Part shown: piece after piece, positions 1 to 8,312 of the stretch
Layout of the letters: each line of letters starts with the position of its first letter
How positions within the stretch are numbered: the first letter of the stretch is position 1
Source of the DNA: a bacterium
GTDB lineage: Bacteria > Krumholzibacteriota > Krumholzibacteriia > LZORAL124-64-63
Reading direction: 5' to 3'
Assembly: GCA_024223715.1 (NCBI GenBank)
Contig: JAAEOA010000387.1
Coordinates: 1 to 32,958 of the forward strand
DNA length: 32,958 bases
Notes under the pieces: generated by a model
What the model saw: only the letters and a program-made list of their open reading frames with translations
What the model was told of the DNA's origin: nothing
Database searches by the model: none
Made by a program: the position numbers and the translations under genes

Positions 1-27
1 AGGGAAATTTTTTTTAAAATAGAATCC

Positions 28-51
28 AACCCTTAGGCCCCGGGGTTCGTC
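28..51 (+). promoter_or_regulatory. Possible ECF-type promoter of the sigma factor operon
   Basis: An AACC block (positions 29-32) is followed after 15 bases by CGTC (48-51). That layout resembles the AAC / CGTC -35 and -10 elements recognised by many ECF sigma factors, so the sigma gene starting at 94 might be autoregulated. The call rests on two short motifs only and is weak. Confidence 0.3.
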
Positions 52-93
52 TTTTTACCAGTGACAAGGTGAAAACCGAGACGGACTTTAACC

Positions 94-726
94 ATGGAAA
101 GGCTGGAAGGATTGAACGCGTTGCCAGAAAATATCAGCAATAACAATGAATCCAACCCCACTCTTGAACAAGAGCGTCAATGGGTTTGTCTTGCTGCATC
201 GGGCGACCGCCAGGCCTTTAACTCGATTTATCATCTTCACATTAATCGTGTTTACGGCTTGTGTTTGCGTCTAACTGCCGACAAGGTCAAAGCCGAAACT
301 CTGGCTCAGGATGTTTTCATTAAGGCCTGGTCAAAGTTGGATGGCTTTTCAGGTAAGGGTAGCCTAAGCGGATGGCTTGGGAGCCTGGCGGTGAATCAGT
401 GGCGGGACCAGTTTCGTTACCGTTTGCGGCAGGAAAAGCTTTTGAATGATGCGGCTTTGAGTTGGGAAAATGATCGTTCCCCAAATGGTTCAATCATTCC
501 CCTGCTTACGAAAATGGATCTGGAGGCAAGCCTTCAGAAACTGCCCAGAGGTGCCCGAACGGTTTTTGTTCTGCATGAAATTGAGGGTTACAAACATCGT
601 GAAATTGCGGAAATGTTAAACACAAGCACGGGCACAGTTAAATCGCAACTGCACCGGGCACGGAAACTGTTACGAGTCCTTTTGGATCCGGATGGCCAAG
701 GCCACGCCGGTAGCCAGGGAGCATAA
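94..726 (+). CDS. RNA polymerase sigma factor, ECF / RpoE family
   Basis: This 210-residue protein has the two-domain layout of ECF sigma factors. Region 2 (about residues 35-105) carries the acidic helix with AETLAQDVFIKAW and then GWLGSLAVNQWRD. Region 4 (about 145-195) carries LPRGARTVFVLHEIEGYKHREIAEML and a helix-turn-helix ending in GTVKSQLHRARKLL. It lacks sigma regions 1 and 3, as expected for group 4 factors. About 30 Asn- and Glu-rich residues precede region 2. The stop codon is one base before the ATG of the next gene, so the two are almost certainly co-transcribed and that product is the likely anti-sigma partner. The ATG at 94 has no strong ribosome-binding site. The stimulus is unknown; the downstream DUF4097 protein suggests an envelope role (inference). 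Confidence 0.93.
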   Translation: MERLEGLNALPENISNNNESNPTLEQERQWVCLAASGDRQAFNSIYHLHINRVYGLCLRLTADKVKAETLAQDVFIKAWSKLDGFSGKGSLSGWLGSLAVNQWRDQFRYRLRQEKLLNDAALSWENDRSPNGSIIPLLTKMDLEASLQKLPRGARTVFVLHEIEGYKHREIAEMLNTSTGTVKSQLHRARKLLRVLLDPDGQGHAGSQGA

Positions 727-727
727 T

Positions 728-1156
728 ATGGACAAACAAATCGAAAATCTGGCCAGGGAATTGAGAGACGAGGGTTCCCTTCCCGAGAGAGATCTCTGGC
801 CAGGAATTGAAGCAGCTCTGGATCGTGAGACAGGGGCGGGACCCAAGAGGAAATCTCAAAAGTCTGCGGGTTTGTTTCGCGCTTCAACCTCTTGGCGTAT
901 TGCGGCAGTGGCAGCGACGCTGGTACTGATTCTGGGGTCGGGATACTTTCGGTCGGAACCGGGTTTAAACCCGGGATCAACGGAACTGGCGGTAACCGAT
1001 TTTTCTGAATCTTCTTTGCTGCAAAGCCTGAACCAAACCATTGCGGATCTTTCAGCGGCTCAGACCCAGGATCCACAAAATCTGAAACTTACCCGGTTGT
1101 CATTATTGGCACACAAAAGCCGGACTCAATTGTTGTGTTTGAAAATTAATTACTAA
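728..1156 (+). CDS. Putative membrane anti-sigma factor
   Basis: This 142-residue protein starts one base after the sigma factor stop, which is why I prefer ATG 728 over an upstream in-frame start at 692 inside the sigma gene. It has a charged N-terminal region (about 1-45) rich in Glu and Arg, one hydrophobic segment at about 57-74 (IAAVAATLVLILGSGYF), and a periplasmic tail of about 65 residues ending in a helical, Gln-rich stretch. I see no HxxxCxxC zinc anti-sigma motif, so it is not a classical ZAS protein. The call rests on operon position and topology: cytoplasmic sigma-binding part, single membrane pass, short sensor part. It could also be a different small membrane regulator. Confidence 0.7.
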   Translation: MDKQIENLARELRDEGSLPERDLWPGIEAALDRETGAGPKRKSQKSAGLFRASTSWRIAAVAATLVLILGSGYFRSEPGLNPGSTELAVTDFSESSLLQSLNQTIADLSAAQTQDPQNLKLTRLSLLAHKSRTQLLCLKINY

Positions 1157-1171
1157 AAGAAAGACAGAATC

Positions 1172-2068
1172 ATGAAAAAGAATGCTCTGATTATTCCTGC
1201 TCTTTTAGCCTTCTTCTGGCTGTTTGCCGGCCAGACTGTTTTGGCGGAAGAAAAAGTCAACAAATCGGCCAGTGTCTCATCTGACGGTTTGGTTTTTGTT
1301 GAAAACATTGCTGGATCCATAACCATTGTGGGTTGGGATAAAAACGAGGTGGAAGTCAAGGGCACTCTTGGCGATGATGTGGAAGGTTTGAAATTTAAAG
1401 CCGGAAAATCGAAAACCACTATTGAAGTGAAGTACCCTCGGAAAATAAAAAGTATTAACGAGGGCGCGGACCTGATTATTAAAGTCCCTTACGGCTGCAA
1501 GTTGGATGTTGAGTGCATTAGCGCGAGTGTGGATGTTGACGACCTGAAAGGTTCTTTGGAGCTGGAAACCATCAGTGGTGACATTGACGTTGACGGTTGG
1601 TCCAGGAAGCTGGAGGCGAACAGCATCAGTGGAAAAATTACCATAAATGGCGGTGCCGACCAAATAGAACTGGAATCAATTAGTGGCTTCATAAAAGCTG
1701 CAGGAAAAGAAGCTGATATTGAAGTGGAGTCAGTTGCCGGTGGTGTGGAATTGAAGTATGAAACATTTCTGAACCTGAAAGCGGAAAGTGTTTCGGGTAG
1801 TCTTTTCATTGATGGAGATTTGCACCCCAAAGGAGAATTCAACTGCGACGTGGTCAGTGGAAATCTGGAGTTTATGGTTCCCCAGGATGTGGACGCATCT
1901 TTCGAAGTGAATACCTTCAGTGGCGATATAAAAAATGATTTTGGCCAAAAGCCAAGAAAAACCAGCAAGTTTGCACCTGGTCGGGAATTGGAATTTACCA
2001 ATGGCAAGGGACGGGCCCAAGTGGAGCTTAACTCCTTTAGCGGAAACGTAGCCATCCGGAATAAATAG
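1172..2068 (+). CDS. Secreted DUF4097-family beta-repeat protein
   Basis: This 298-residue protein has a signal peptide (hydrophobic IIPALLAFFWLFAGQTVLA, cleavage near residue 25). The rest is a chain of about eight units of roughly 20 residues, each carrying a [IVF][SA]G turn: ETISGDIDV, NSISGKITI, ESISGFIKA, ESVAGGVEL, ESVSGSLFI, DVVSGNLEF, NTFSGDIKN, NSFSGNVAI. This is the pattern of the DUF4097 family, predicted to form a right-handed beta helix or stacked beta sheet. It starts 15 bases after the anti-sigma gene and is followed by a strong terminator, so it is the third gene of the sigma operon. DUF4097 proteins often sit with ECF sigma/anti-sigma pairs. The biochemical role is unknown; an envelope scaffold or sensor is inference. 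Confidence 0.8.
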   Translation: MKKNALIIPALLAFFWLFAGQTVLAEEKVNKSASVSSDGLVFVENIAGSITIVGWDKNEVEVKGTLGDDVEGLKFKAGKSKTTIEVKYPRKIKSINEGADLIIKVPYGCKLDVECISASVDVDDLKGSLELETISGDIDVDGWSRKLEANSISGKITINGGADQIELESISGFIKAAGKEADIEVESVAGGVELKYETFLNLKAESVSGSLFIDGDLHPKGEFNCDVVSGNLEFMVPQDVDASFEVNTFSGDIKNDFGQKPRKTSKFAPGRELEFTNGKGRAQVELNSFSGNVAIRNK

Positions 2069-2090
2069 GTTTGAAATTCAAAATTAAGAG

Positions 2091-2122
2091 GGGTTTCCGG
2101 TAAAAAACCGGAGACCCTTTTT
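2091..2122 (+). terminator. Intrinsic terminator of the sigma operon
   Basis: An 11-bp stem (GGGTTTCCGGT at 2091-2101 with ACCGGAGACCC at 2107-2117, one G-U pair) has a five-base A loop and is followed by TTTTT. It lies 23 bases after the DUF4097 gene stop. Confidence 0.9.
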
Positions 2123-2248
2123 CTTGTTCTGAATCTCAGGTGTGCATTTTCAGAGTATTTGAATTACCTTCATCGGGTTGAAGTTAATTTCATTCAGGAC
2201 CGAGAAGGTCAGATAAGTCAGAAAAGTTCAGAAAATCCAGGAGTTCTC

Positions 2249-3004
2249 ATGATGACCATGCCAAATCGCAGCTTGTCCCTATTTCTTAGTATTTTGATGG
2301 CTCTGGCTATTGTCAGCCTTTTGGCTGGTTGTGGCGGAACTGCTAATGAGGACGATTCCTCCGATAGTGCCTCTGCTGAAAAAGCCCAGGTTGAGGGCAG
2401 TGATATCAGTCCCGAAGAGGAAATACAGTACTTTGGCAATGAGACCGTCGTGGTTCTGAAAACAAACCAGGGCAACATTTTTGTGCGTTTCTTTGCCGAA
2501 ATTAGCCCCGAGCACACAAAAAACTTTATCAGTCACAGCGAAAGCGGACTTTATGCAGGAACTCTCTTTCATCGGGTTATTCCCGGATTCATGATCCAGG
2601 GCGGCGATCCTAATAGTAAAGATGAAAACCCAAATAATGATGGCATGGGTGGTTACAGTTATCTCGGTGAAGGAAAAATGCTAAACGAAGAATTTAACGA
2701 CATTCCTCACACCCGTGGAATTTTGAGTATGGCTCGCAGCCAGGATGTCAACAGTGCAGGAAGCCAGTTCTTCATTATGCACGCCGCCTATCCCAGCCTG
2801 AACGGGAAATATACGGTTTTTGGTGAAGTTATCGATGGAATTGAAGTGGTTGACTTTATTGCCAACGCTCCCAAAAATCGCCGCGATCGTCCCGACGAGG
2901 ACCAGCGAATTGAAGAAGTATTAGTGGAAGAGTGGTCCGTGGCCAAGGTTGAAGCGACCAAAAAAGCCATGATGGAAGAAGATTCTGCCGTTCACGGGCA
3001 GTAA
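2249..3004 (+). CDS. Cyclophilin-type peptidyl-prolyl cis-trans isomerase, lipoprotein
   Basis: I chose ATG 2249 (251 residues) because AGGAG at 2239-2243 sits correctly before it; an upstream in-frame TTG at 2159 lacks a good site. The N-terminus is a lipoprotein signal with lipobox LLAGC (Cys at about 28), then an acidic Ser/Asp-rich linker, then a complete cyclophilin domain at about residues 65-225. Diagnostic motifs are FHRVIPGFMIQGGD (catalytic Arg, Phe and Gln), NSAGSQFFI and LNGKYTVFGEVIDG. The Trp found in cyclosporin-sensitive cyclophilins before the LNGK turn is absent, as in many bacterial homologues. It should catalyse proline isomerisation during folding of exported proteins, anchored to a periplasm-facing membrane. 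It is preceded by a terminator, so it begins its own unit. Confidence 0.92.
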   Translation: MMTMPNRSLSLFLSILMALAIVSLLAGCGGTANEDDSSDSASAEKAQVEGSDISPEEEIQYFGNETVVVLKTNQGNIFVRFFAEISPEHTKNFISHSESGLYAGTLFHRVIPGFMIQGGDPNSKDENPNNDGMGGYSYLGEGKMLNEEFNDIPHTRGILSMARSQDVNSAGSQFFIMHAAYPSLNGKYTVFGEVIDGIEVVDFIANAPKNRRDRPDEDQRIEEVLVEEWSVAKVEATKKAMMEEDSAVHGQ

Positions 3005-3076
3005 TATAGTGTATTGGAGGTCTTCGCATTTTGGGGGTTGATTCTCTCGACCCAATAACCTTAGTATGAAGAAACC

Positions 3077-5008
3077 ATGATTATTGATACTGAAAATAAT
3101 ACAACGCCGGTCCGCCCAACTTTTGGCCTGCGTTTGAAACAAATAGGGAACCGCACTCCGAAATTTTCTGTAATTTCGGGTGCGGTTCTTGGTGTGTGCC
3201 TTCTTTTGACCGGGGCCTTGGCTGCCGACACACCGGCTCAAGCCAATAAATACCAACTAACAGAAAATATTGAAGCCCGTGTGTGGGCCGATGGCAGTCT
3301 GGAGCTTGTTTCCCCACTGGGGCCAATTTTGTTACTGCAGGGCGAAATTGATGCTCTGGCTGATGCCCGTCGCCGGCGTGGAAAATCTTCTGAACCTTCG
3401 TCTTTTTTCGGCTTGGCCCGTGAAGGCCAAATCGGCGGTCACCGGGGCTTCTCTTCTCATGCCAACGATGATTCCGATACCCAAACTGATGAAGACCCTC
3501 TGGATGGCCTGGACAATGATGGCGATGGTGCCATCGATGAAGATTTTGCTGCCATTAGCGATGCCATGACCGCCATTCATTTGTCTGCGGGTTCAGGGCA
3601 GGCCCAATTGGAATTTATGCATTGGGCCGGGCCTCGCTTGTCGGGTCTCATGATGATGAATCTATCGGCAACTCACCAATTGAGTGGGGCCACAATTCCT
3701 TATTATCGACTCAGTTCCAAAGATCGATCCTGGCGCGAAGTGGAAGTCTCTTCCCGACGGCATGATATTTCCGGTCGCAATCAAATCCAAGCCGCTTCTG
3801 CATTTGTGACTCTGGTTCCTTCTGTAAAAACAGTGGGTCATTCTAACCAGTCGGCTCCTTCTTCGCTGATTTCCACAAACCTGGAAAGTGAAATTTGGGT
3901 CGGGGTGGTGCTTCTTGATCAAACCCCCGATTTTACGGCGACAGCCCAATTCAGGCCCCAGCTGGACCGGGACGTGCTTTCTTTGCCGTTGCAGGGAAGC
4001 CCTCTGCCGGTTGCTATCTGCACAGCCAGCAGTTGGTTGCAACTCAATCGCCTCCTTATCGATGCCATATCTGTTTATGAGGGTGTGACAGATCCGGTCA
4101 ACCATCATCGGGCCCATTGGATTGTTTCACCTTTGTGTTCCACGTGCAGGCTTGAAAAGGATCTCAAGTTCAGTTTGGTGCAAATTGACGAAGATCAATT
4201 GGATTTGAGTTTTGAGCTTGAGGCCGGGCGGTCCTGCCTTATGGACCCGGACCTGTTCAGTATTCAGGGAATGCCTCTGGGTGCCCCCCACACGGTCATT
4301 TGGGAACCTGTGGATGGCGCTCGGAAATCTATTTCCTGGGATTTGGTGACTCTGGAAAATCTGACCAGCCGACAGGGGAACGCCACCGATTTGTATGGGA
4401 ATCTGGGAAATGTGGAGTCACATTCAGCTCAGGGAAAATTGCATTTTCAGTTTTCGAACCCTGCCAAAGGGCGAAACATCATCCTGGCCGAAAATTCTGG
4501 CATCGAATTGAATGGTTCTTGGCTCGATGGTCGAATTTTTTCTTCAACTGGAGTATTTTTTGAATCCAAACTGGATGATGAGAATTCTGACGTGGCATCA
4601 ATAAGCCAGGAAATTCTGGTCAATGATAAAAAACGTCTGACTCTGGCCCCCAGGCTTCTTGAAGGCTGGCCCAATCCTTTCCAGGACCAAATTCAAATCA
4701 AATTCACTGTGCCTTCATCCATGCAGCAGGCATTTGCTCAGGGTGAAAAAAATCCTCTTCCCGAGGGCGTTGATCCGGCCTCTCCAGTACGTTGGAAAAG
4801 TGGCCAACCTACTGTTTCGGTAAAGGTTTATAGCATTAACGGGCAAGAATTGGTTTCCCTCCATCAAGGAACTTTGGCTGAAGGACAGTATACAGTCAGC
4901 TGGAGCGGGACCGATGTTCTGGGCCGCAAAGTGGCCAGTGGAACTTATTTCTGCAAACTCCAGCTCGATACCTGGAGTGTCACCAGGCGCCTGGTCTATT
5001 TAAGATAA
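3077..5008 (+). CDS. Secreted protein with Ca-binding-like motif and FlgD-Ig-like C-terminal sorting domain
   Basis: This 643-residue protein has a long N-region and a hydrophobic signal segment (about residues 32-50, ending in GALAAD). Around residues 140-155 is GLDNDGDGAIDEDF, an EF-hand or MopE-like Asp-rich motif likely to bind calcium. The middle 350 residues are beta-rich and I do not recognise them. The last 95 residues match the FlgD-Ig-like / type IX-like sorting pattern: GWPNPFQDQIQIKF, VSVKVYSINGQELVSL, GQYTVSWSGTDVLGRKVASGTYF and a final TRRLVYLR. Such tails occur on exported proteins of FCB-type bacteria and are thought to direct secretion or anchoring to the cell surface. Cysteines in the middle region may form disulfides. 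Function beyond surface localisation is unknown. Confidence 0.8.
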   Translation: MIIDTENNTTPVRPTFGLRLKQIGNRTPKFSVISGAVLGVCLLLTGALAADTPAQANKYQLTENIEARVWADGSLELVSPLGPILLLQGEIDALADARRRRGKSSEPSSFFGLAREGQIGGHRGFSSHANDDSDTQTDEDPLDGLDNDGDGAIDEDFAAISDAMTAIHLSAGSGQAQLEFMHWAGPRLSGLMMMNLSATHQLSGATIPYYRLSSKDRSWREVEVSSRRHDISGRNQIQAASAFVTLVPSVKTVGHSNQSAPSSLISTNLESEIWVGVVLLDQTPDFTATAQFRPQLDRDVLSLPLQGSPLPVAICTASSWLQLNRLLIDAISVYEGVTDPVNHHRAHWIVSPLCSTCRLEKDLKFSLVQIDEDQLDLSFELEAGRSCLMDPDLFSIQGMPLGAPHTVIWEPVDGARKSISWDLVTLENLTSRQGNATDLYGNLGNVESHSAQGKLHFQFSNPAKGRNIILAENSGIELNGSWLDGRIFSSTGVFFESKLDDENSDVASISQEILVNDKKRLTLAPRLLEGWPNPFQDQIQIKFTVPSSMQQAFAQGEKNPLPEGVDPASPVRWKSGQPTVSVKVYSINGQELVSLHQGTLAEGQYTVSWSGTDVLGRKVASGTYFCKLQLDTWSVTRRLVYLR

Positions 5009-5046
5009 AACACTTTTTTCTTTGTTTTTTGGAACGACTGCTTCGT

Positions 5047-5061
5047 TGATAGTCATTATCA
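5047..5061 (+). promoter_or_regulatory. Fur-family-type 7-1-7 operator
   Basis: TGATAGTCATTATCA differs at one base from the classical Fur box core TGATAAT-N-ATTATCA. It lies in the non-coding stretch between the sorting-domain protein and the AraC-type regulator, about 240 bases before the latter's preferred start. Fur, Zur or PerR could bind it; which one cannot be told from the sequence. Confidence 0.55.
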
Positions 5062-5169
5062 AAATGATTTAAAGATAATTCCCGTGCCTGGATCGGGACA
5101 CTTTTTCTCGCCTAAAGACGCTTTTTCCACGCAATGGATAAAAAAATGTCAAATTTCTTTCTTTTTTGA

Positions 5170-5199
5170 TGGACAAGACCTAAAGACACATCGTATTAT
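5170..5199 (+). promoter_or_regulatory. Candidate sigma-70 promoter of the AraC-type regulator
   Basis: A -35 like TGGACA (5170-5175) is separated by 18 bases from a -10 TATTAT (5194-5199). A start near 5206 would leave only about 8 bases before an ATG at 5214, which supports one of the later starts (5286 or 5298) for the gene. Confidence 0.5.
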
Positions 5200-5297
5200 A
5201 AATAACGTAAGAGATGAAAATTTGCAGTTCGATGTACACCTTTGCGCTGCCCAAGAGTGTGTTTAAAATACTTGGGGGTATTTTTGTGGAAGAAAGA

Positions 5298-6182
5298 ATG
5301 GAAGCCTTACAGGAACCGTGGACAAGCTTTGTGATTGAGTTTCCGACTTATCCCAGGCAAATGGTTCATGGCAGAGAAGAGAGCCAACGGATTCTCTTTT
5401 TGTGCCCACAGGCGGAAAACAACCCAACAGAGTTGTGTCTGGCACTTTTTGGTTCCCAGATCCTGATGCACCGGTTGCAACAGGGAGAATCAACAGACGT
5501 GCTGGCCACTACCGGATTTATTTTTGTTTATGCTGCTGAAACTCCCAATGCGCTGCGGAGTGTTCTTGCAAAGTATCAGACAATTACGAACGCCCCGGTG
5601 CTGGTTGCTCAGAAATCAAATGTGGTTAAAACCGCTCATTTTGTTACTGAGTTTTTGAATCGTGTAGCCATTCCTGGTTACGGCGCTCCTGCTGCATTTG
5701 GTGAAGCTCATCCCGTTCAGGGAATGGGTGGAACCCAAATGGAACCGGAAATGCAACCTATTATCAGCGATGCTGAGCTCTGGAACGAAAATCTGCCTGA
5801 AATCGTTTTAGTGGATGAAGATGGTAATACTATTCATGCCTCGCATAATCTTCAGGATTATCGGGCCGAGTACGCCTGCCGTTACGTGCTGGCGCACTAC
5901 AACGAGAACATCAACCGCGACAAAATGGCTGAAATGGTCAATCTGTCTCCTGGTTACTTCTCGAATCTGTTCCGCTCGGAAGTGGGCATGAGTTTTAGTG
6001 ATTATCTGATTCAGGTTCGTATCGACAACGCCAAAGGGCTGCTGCGCCGCTTTGACCTTTCGGTTGAAGCTATCAGCAAGAAGTGTGGTTTCAATAGTCT
6101 GGCCCACTTCTCAAGAACCTTCAAGGACCGCTGCGGCCTGTCGCCGTTGAAGTTCAGGAAGAGCCCTCACCTGGTAAGTTAA
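5298..6182 (+). CDS. AraC/XylS-family transcriptional regulator
   Basis: The last 100 residues form a complete AraC-type double helix-turn-helix. The first helix pair is INRDKMAEMVNLSPGYFSNLFRSEVGMSFSDYLIQVRI. The second is LSVEAISKKCGFNSLAHFSRTFKDRCGLSPLKFRK, with the typical final GLSP turn. The N-terminal 190 residues are a putative sensor region that I do not recognise; they are not a response-regulator receiver. Start choice is uncertain: ATG 5298 (294 residues) follows GGAAG; GTG 5286 follows GGGGG at 5274-5278; ATG 5214 lies almost on the predicted transcription start. A Fur-type box upstream suggests metal or oxidative regulation, and AraC proteins under Fur control often manage iron uptake, but no uptake gene is adjacent. 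A terminator follows, so it is monocistronic. Confidence 0.9.
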   Translation: MEALQEPWTSFVIEFPTYPRQMVHGREESQRILFLCPQAENNPTELCLALFGSQILMHRLQQGESTDVLATTGFIFVYAAETPNALRSVLAKYQTITNAPVLVAQKSNVVKTAHFVTEFLNRVAIPGYGAPAAFGEAHPVQGMGGTQMEPEMQPIISDAELWNENLPEIVLVDEDGNTIHASHNLQDYRAEYACRYVLAHYNENINRDKMAEMVNLSPGYFSNLFRSEVGMSFSDYLIQVRIDNAKGLLRRFDLSVEAISKKCGFNSLAHFSRTFKDRCGLSPLKFRKSPHLVS

Positions 6183-6216
6183 GATGTTAGCTACGACCGG
6201 TCGAGCGAGATGAGTA

Positions 6217-6246
6217 AAAGGCCTTCCTGAGTCGGGAGGGCCTTTT
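6217..6246 (+). terminator. Intrinsic terminator after the AraC-type gene
   Basis: AAAGGCCTTCC pairs with GGGAGGGCCTTT across a short loop with one mismatch, followed by a T run. It lies about 35 bases after the stop of the regulator gene. Confidence 0.88.
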
Positions 6247-6348
6247 TCTTTGGAAAATGACAGGCTGTATTGAGTCTATCTCTGGAAATTAATGGCTTCC
6301 TGCCCTATTTTGTGATCCCTAACTTATCTTTTTTTGCGAAAGGCCCCC

Positions 6349-8304
6349 ATGGCCCTGGTTTCTTTGACTAATGCGTCTTTTGATTACGGACGCGAAAAAA
6401 TCTTGCGCGGTGTAAACCTGGCTTTGCACCCTGGGGTGAAGTGTGCCCTGGTGGGACCAAATGGTGCGGGTAAAACCACCCTTTTGGCTGCCATTGAGGG
6501 CACCCTCGACTTACAGGGCGGATCGCGGCAAGTCATGGGCAAGTCTACAATCCGGCTTTTACGGCAGGAAACCTCCCTTACAGCAGAAAATGATCCGGAT
6601 GCCCGTCTGTTGGAAACCGTGGCACAGTCTGCTTTTGCCCGGGAACGGAGCCTTGAGCAACAGCTGACGTCAATTTCTCAGGAATTGCAAACCGCTCAGG
6701 GTGAACGGCAACAGGAACTTATTAAAGAACAGGGTCATTTGCAGGCCGATTTTGAACGATTGCAGGGTTATTCGGTACAGTCACGACTGGAAACGGCTTT
6801 GCGGGGGGTTGGCCTATGGCCTGAAACCTGGGACCGGCCCGTGGATAAACTGTCCGGAGGGGAACGCCGTCGGGCAGCTTTGGCCGCGGTTTTGCTTTCA
6901 CGATCGGATTTGTTGCTGCTCGATGAACCCACAAACCACCTGGACCTGGAATCGTGCGAGTGGCTGGAAGGATTCCTGGATCAGTATCCGGGAGCAGCCA
7001 TCATTGTTTCACATGATCGGCACTTTCTTGATCGGGTGGCTCGCCGAACTTTACACCTGGACCGGGGCAAGTTGATCAGTTACAGCGGAAACTACAGCTT
7101 TTTCGACGAACAGAGTGCCTTGCGTTACGCCCAGGACCTGAGTTCCTGGGAGCGCCAACAGGCGAAAATTAAGCAGACTGAAGATTACATTCGCCGCAAC
7201 ATTGAGGGGCAGAAAACCAAACAGGCCCAGGCTCGTCGCAAGCAATTGGCCAAGGAAGAACGACTGGAGAGACCCGGTACTGAGCCGGGGCTTTTTCGTT
7301 TCAGCCTTGTTCCTTCACGGCCCAGCGGTGGCACCGTCATGCAAACCGAAGGCCTGAGCAAAAGCTTTGATGATCGGGTTTTGCTCAACAATTTCGATCT
7401 GCATGTTTCCAAGGGCGATCGCATTGGAATTGTTGGACCCAATGGCTGTGGGAAAAGCACCCTTTTGAAAATGATGGCCGCCCGCCAAATTCCCGATGAA
7501 GGTCGGGTGGTTGTTGGTCACCACGTAGATCTGGGTTTTTATGACCAGGAACTGGCAAGTGTCTCGGACCACAATACGGTTCTGGCAGAGATGCAGTCGG
7601 TGGACCCCTTGGCCACTTTAGGCGAGCTGAGGTCGTTTCTGGGAGCCTTTGGGTTTGGAGAGGATTTGTTCGACCGGCAGGTAGCTCGCCTGTCCGGTGG
7701 TGAGCGAGGGCGGTTGGCCCTTATGCGACTGATCAAAGAAGGGCACAATTCCCTATTATTGGATGAGCCTACCAATCACCTTGATATCCGCAGCCGGGAA
7801 TCTTTGGAAGCGGCTCTTGCCAAATTCACTGGCACCCTGATTGTCGTTTCTCATGATCGTCGTTTTTTGAACAAGATTGTCGACAAACTGGTGATTTTTC
7901 CTTCGATTGACGATAAAGAAGCACGAGCTGAAGGACGGACCCGGATTTTTCTGGGCAATTATCAGGATTTCAGCCTCAAAAAAGCCCAGGAGGCCCTGGA
8001 GGCTGGTGGTAACCAAACCAAAAAGGAAAACAGTGCAGCCAAAAATCCGTCAGACAACTTAGGCCTCCAGCCTTTAAGTAAAAACGAAATACGTCGCCGT
8101 CAGGGACTGATTGAAAAAGCAGAAGAAGCAATCATCACTTTGGAAGACGAAAAAGAATCGGCAATATCTGAAATGGGTCGACCGGATTTGAATAATGACC
8201 GGCGCCTGGAACTGGGTCAGATTATTGTTAAGGTTGATAAGGAACTGGAAAAACACATGGCTGACTGGGAGCAGTGGAGCCTCGAAATTGAAGAAGGGGT
8301 CTGA
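6349..8304 (+). CDS. ABC-F family ATPase (YdiF/YheS/Uup type), ribosome-associated
   Basis: I start at ATG 6349, preceded by GAAAGG; an in-frame TTG at 6334 is less likely. The 651-residue protein has two ABC domains and no membrane segments. Domain 1 has Walker A GPNGAGKTT (about 36-44), signature LSGGERRR and Walker B LLLLDEPTNHLD. Domain 2 has GPNGCGKST, LSGGERGR and SLLLDEPTNHLD. A long charged linker between them (QTEDYIRRNIEGQKTKQAQARRK region) matches the tRNA-interaction motif of ABC-F proteins. The C-terminus is a coiled coil (about 575-651). ABC-F proteins bind the ribosomal E site and relieve stalling. The next gene, hflX, starts 8 bases downstream and encodes another ribosome-rescue factor, so the pair probably forms a translation-stress operon. 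Nothing points specifically to antibiotic resistance. Confidence 0.94.
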   Translation: MALVSLTNASFDYGREKILRGVNLALHPGVKCALVGPNGAGKTTLLAAIEGTLDLQGGSRQVMGKSTIRLLRQETSLTAENDPDARLLETVAQSAFARERSLEQQLTSISQELQTAQGERQQELIKEQGHLQADFERLQGYSVQSRLETALRGVGLWPETWDRPVDKLSGGERRRAALAAVLLSRSDLLLLDEPTNHLDLESCEWLEGFLDQYPGAAIIVSHDRHFLDRVARRTLHLDRGKLISYSGNYSFFDEQSALRYAQDLSSWERQQAKIKQTEDYIRRNIEGQKTKQAQARRKQLAKEERLERPGTEPGLFRFSLVPSRPSGGTVMQTEGLSKSFDDRVLLNNFDLHVSKGDRIGIVGPNGCGKSTLLKMMAARQIPDEGRVVVGHHVDLGFYDQELASVSDHNTVLAEMQSVDPLATLGELRSFLGAFGFGEDLFDRQVARLSGGERGRLALMRLIKEGHNSLLLDEPTNHLDIRSRESLEAALAKFTGTLIVVSHDRRFLNKIVDKLVIFPSIDDKEARAEGRTRIFLGNYQDFSLKKAQEALEAGGNQTKKENSAAKNPSDNLGLQPLSKNEIRRRQGLIEKAEEAIITLEDEKESAISEMGRPDLNNDRRLELGQIIVKVDKELEKHMADWEQWSLEIEEGV

Positions 8305-8312
8305 GCAATTTT

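Noticed and set aside
6201..6210. TCGAGCGAGA near the end of the AraC gene transcript, resembling the GAGCGAG loop of the small RNA
   Set aside because: Only seven bases match and there is no matching stem; probably chance, though a target or related element is conceivable.
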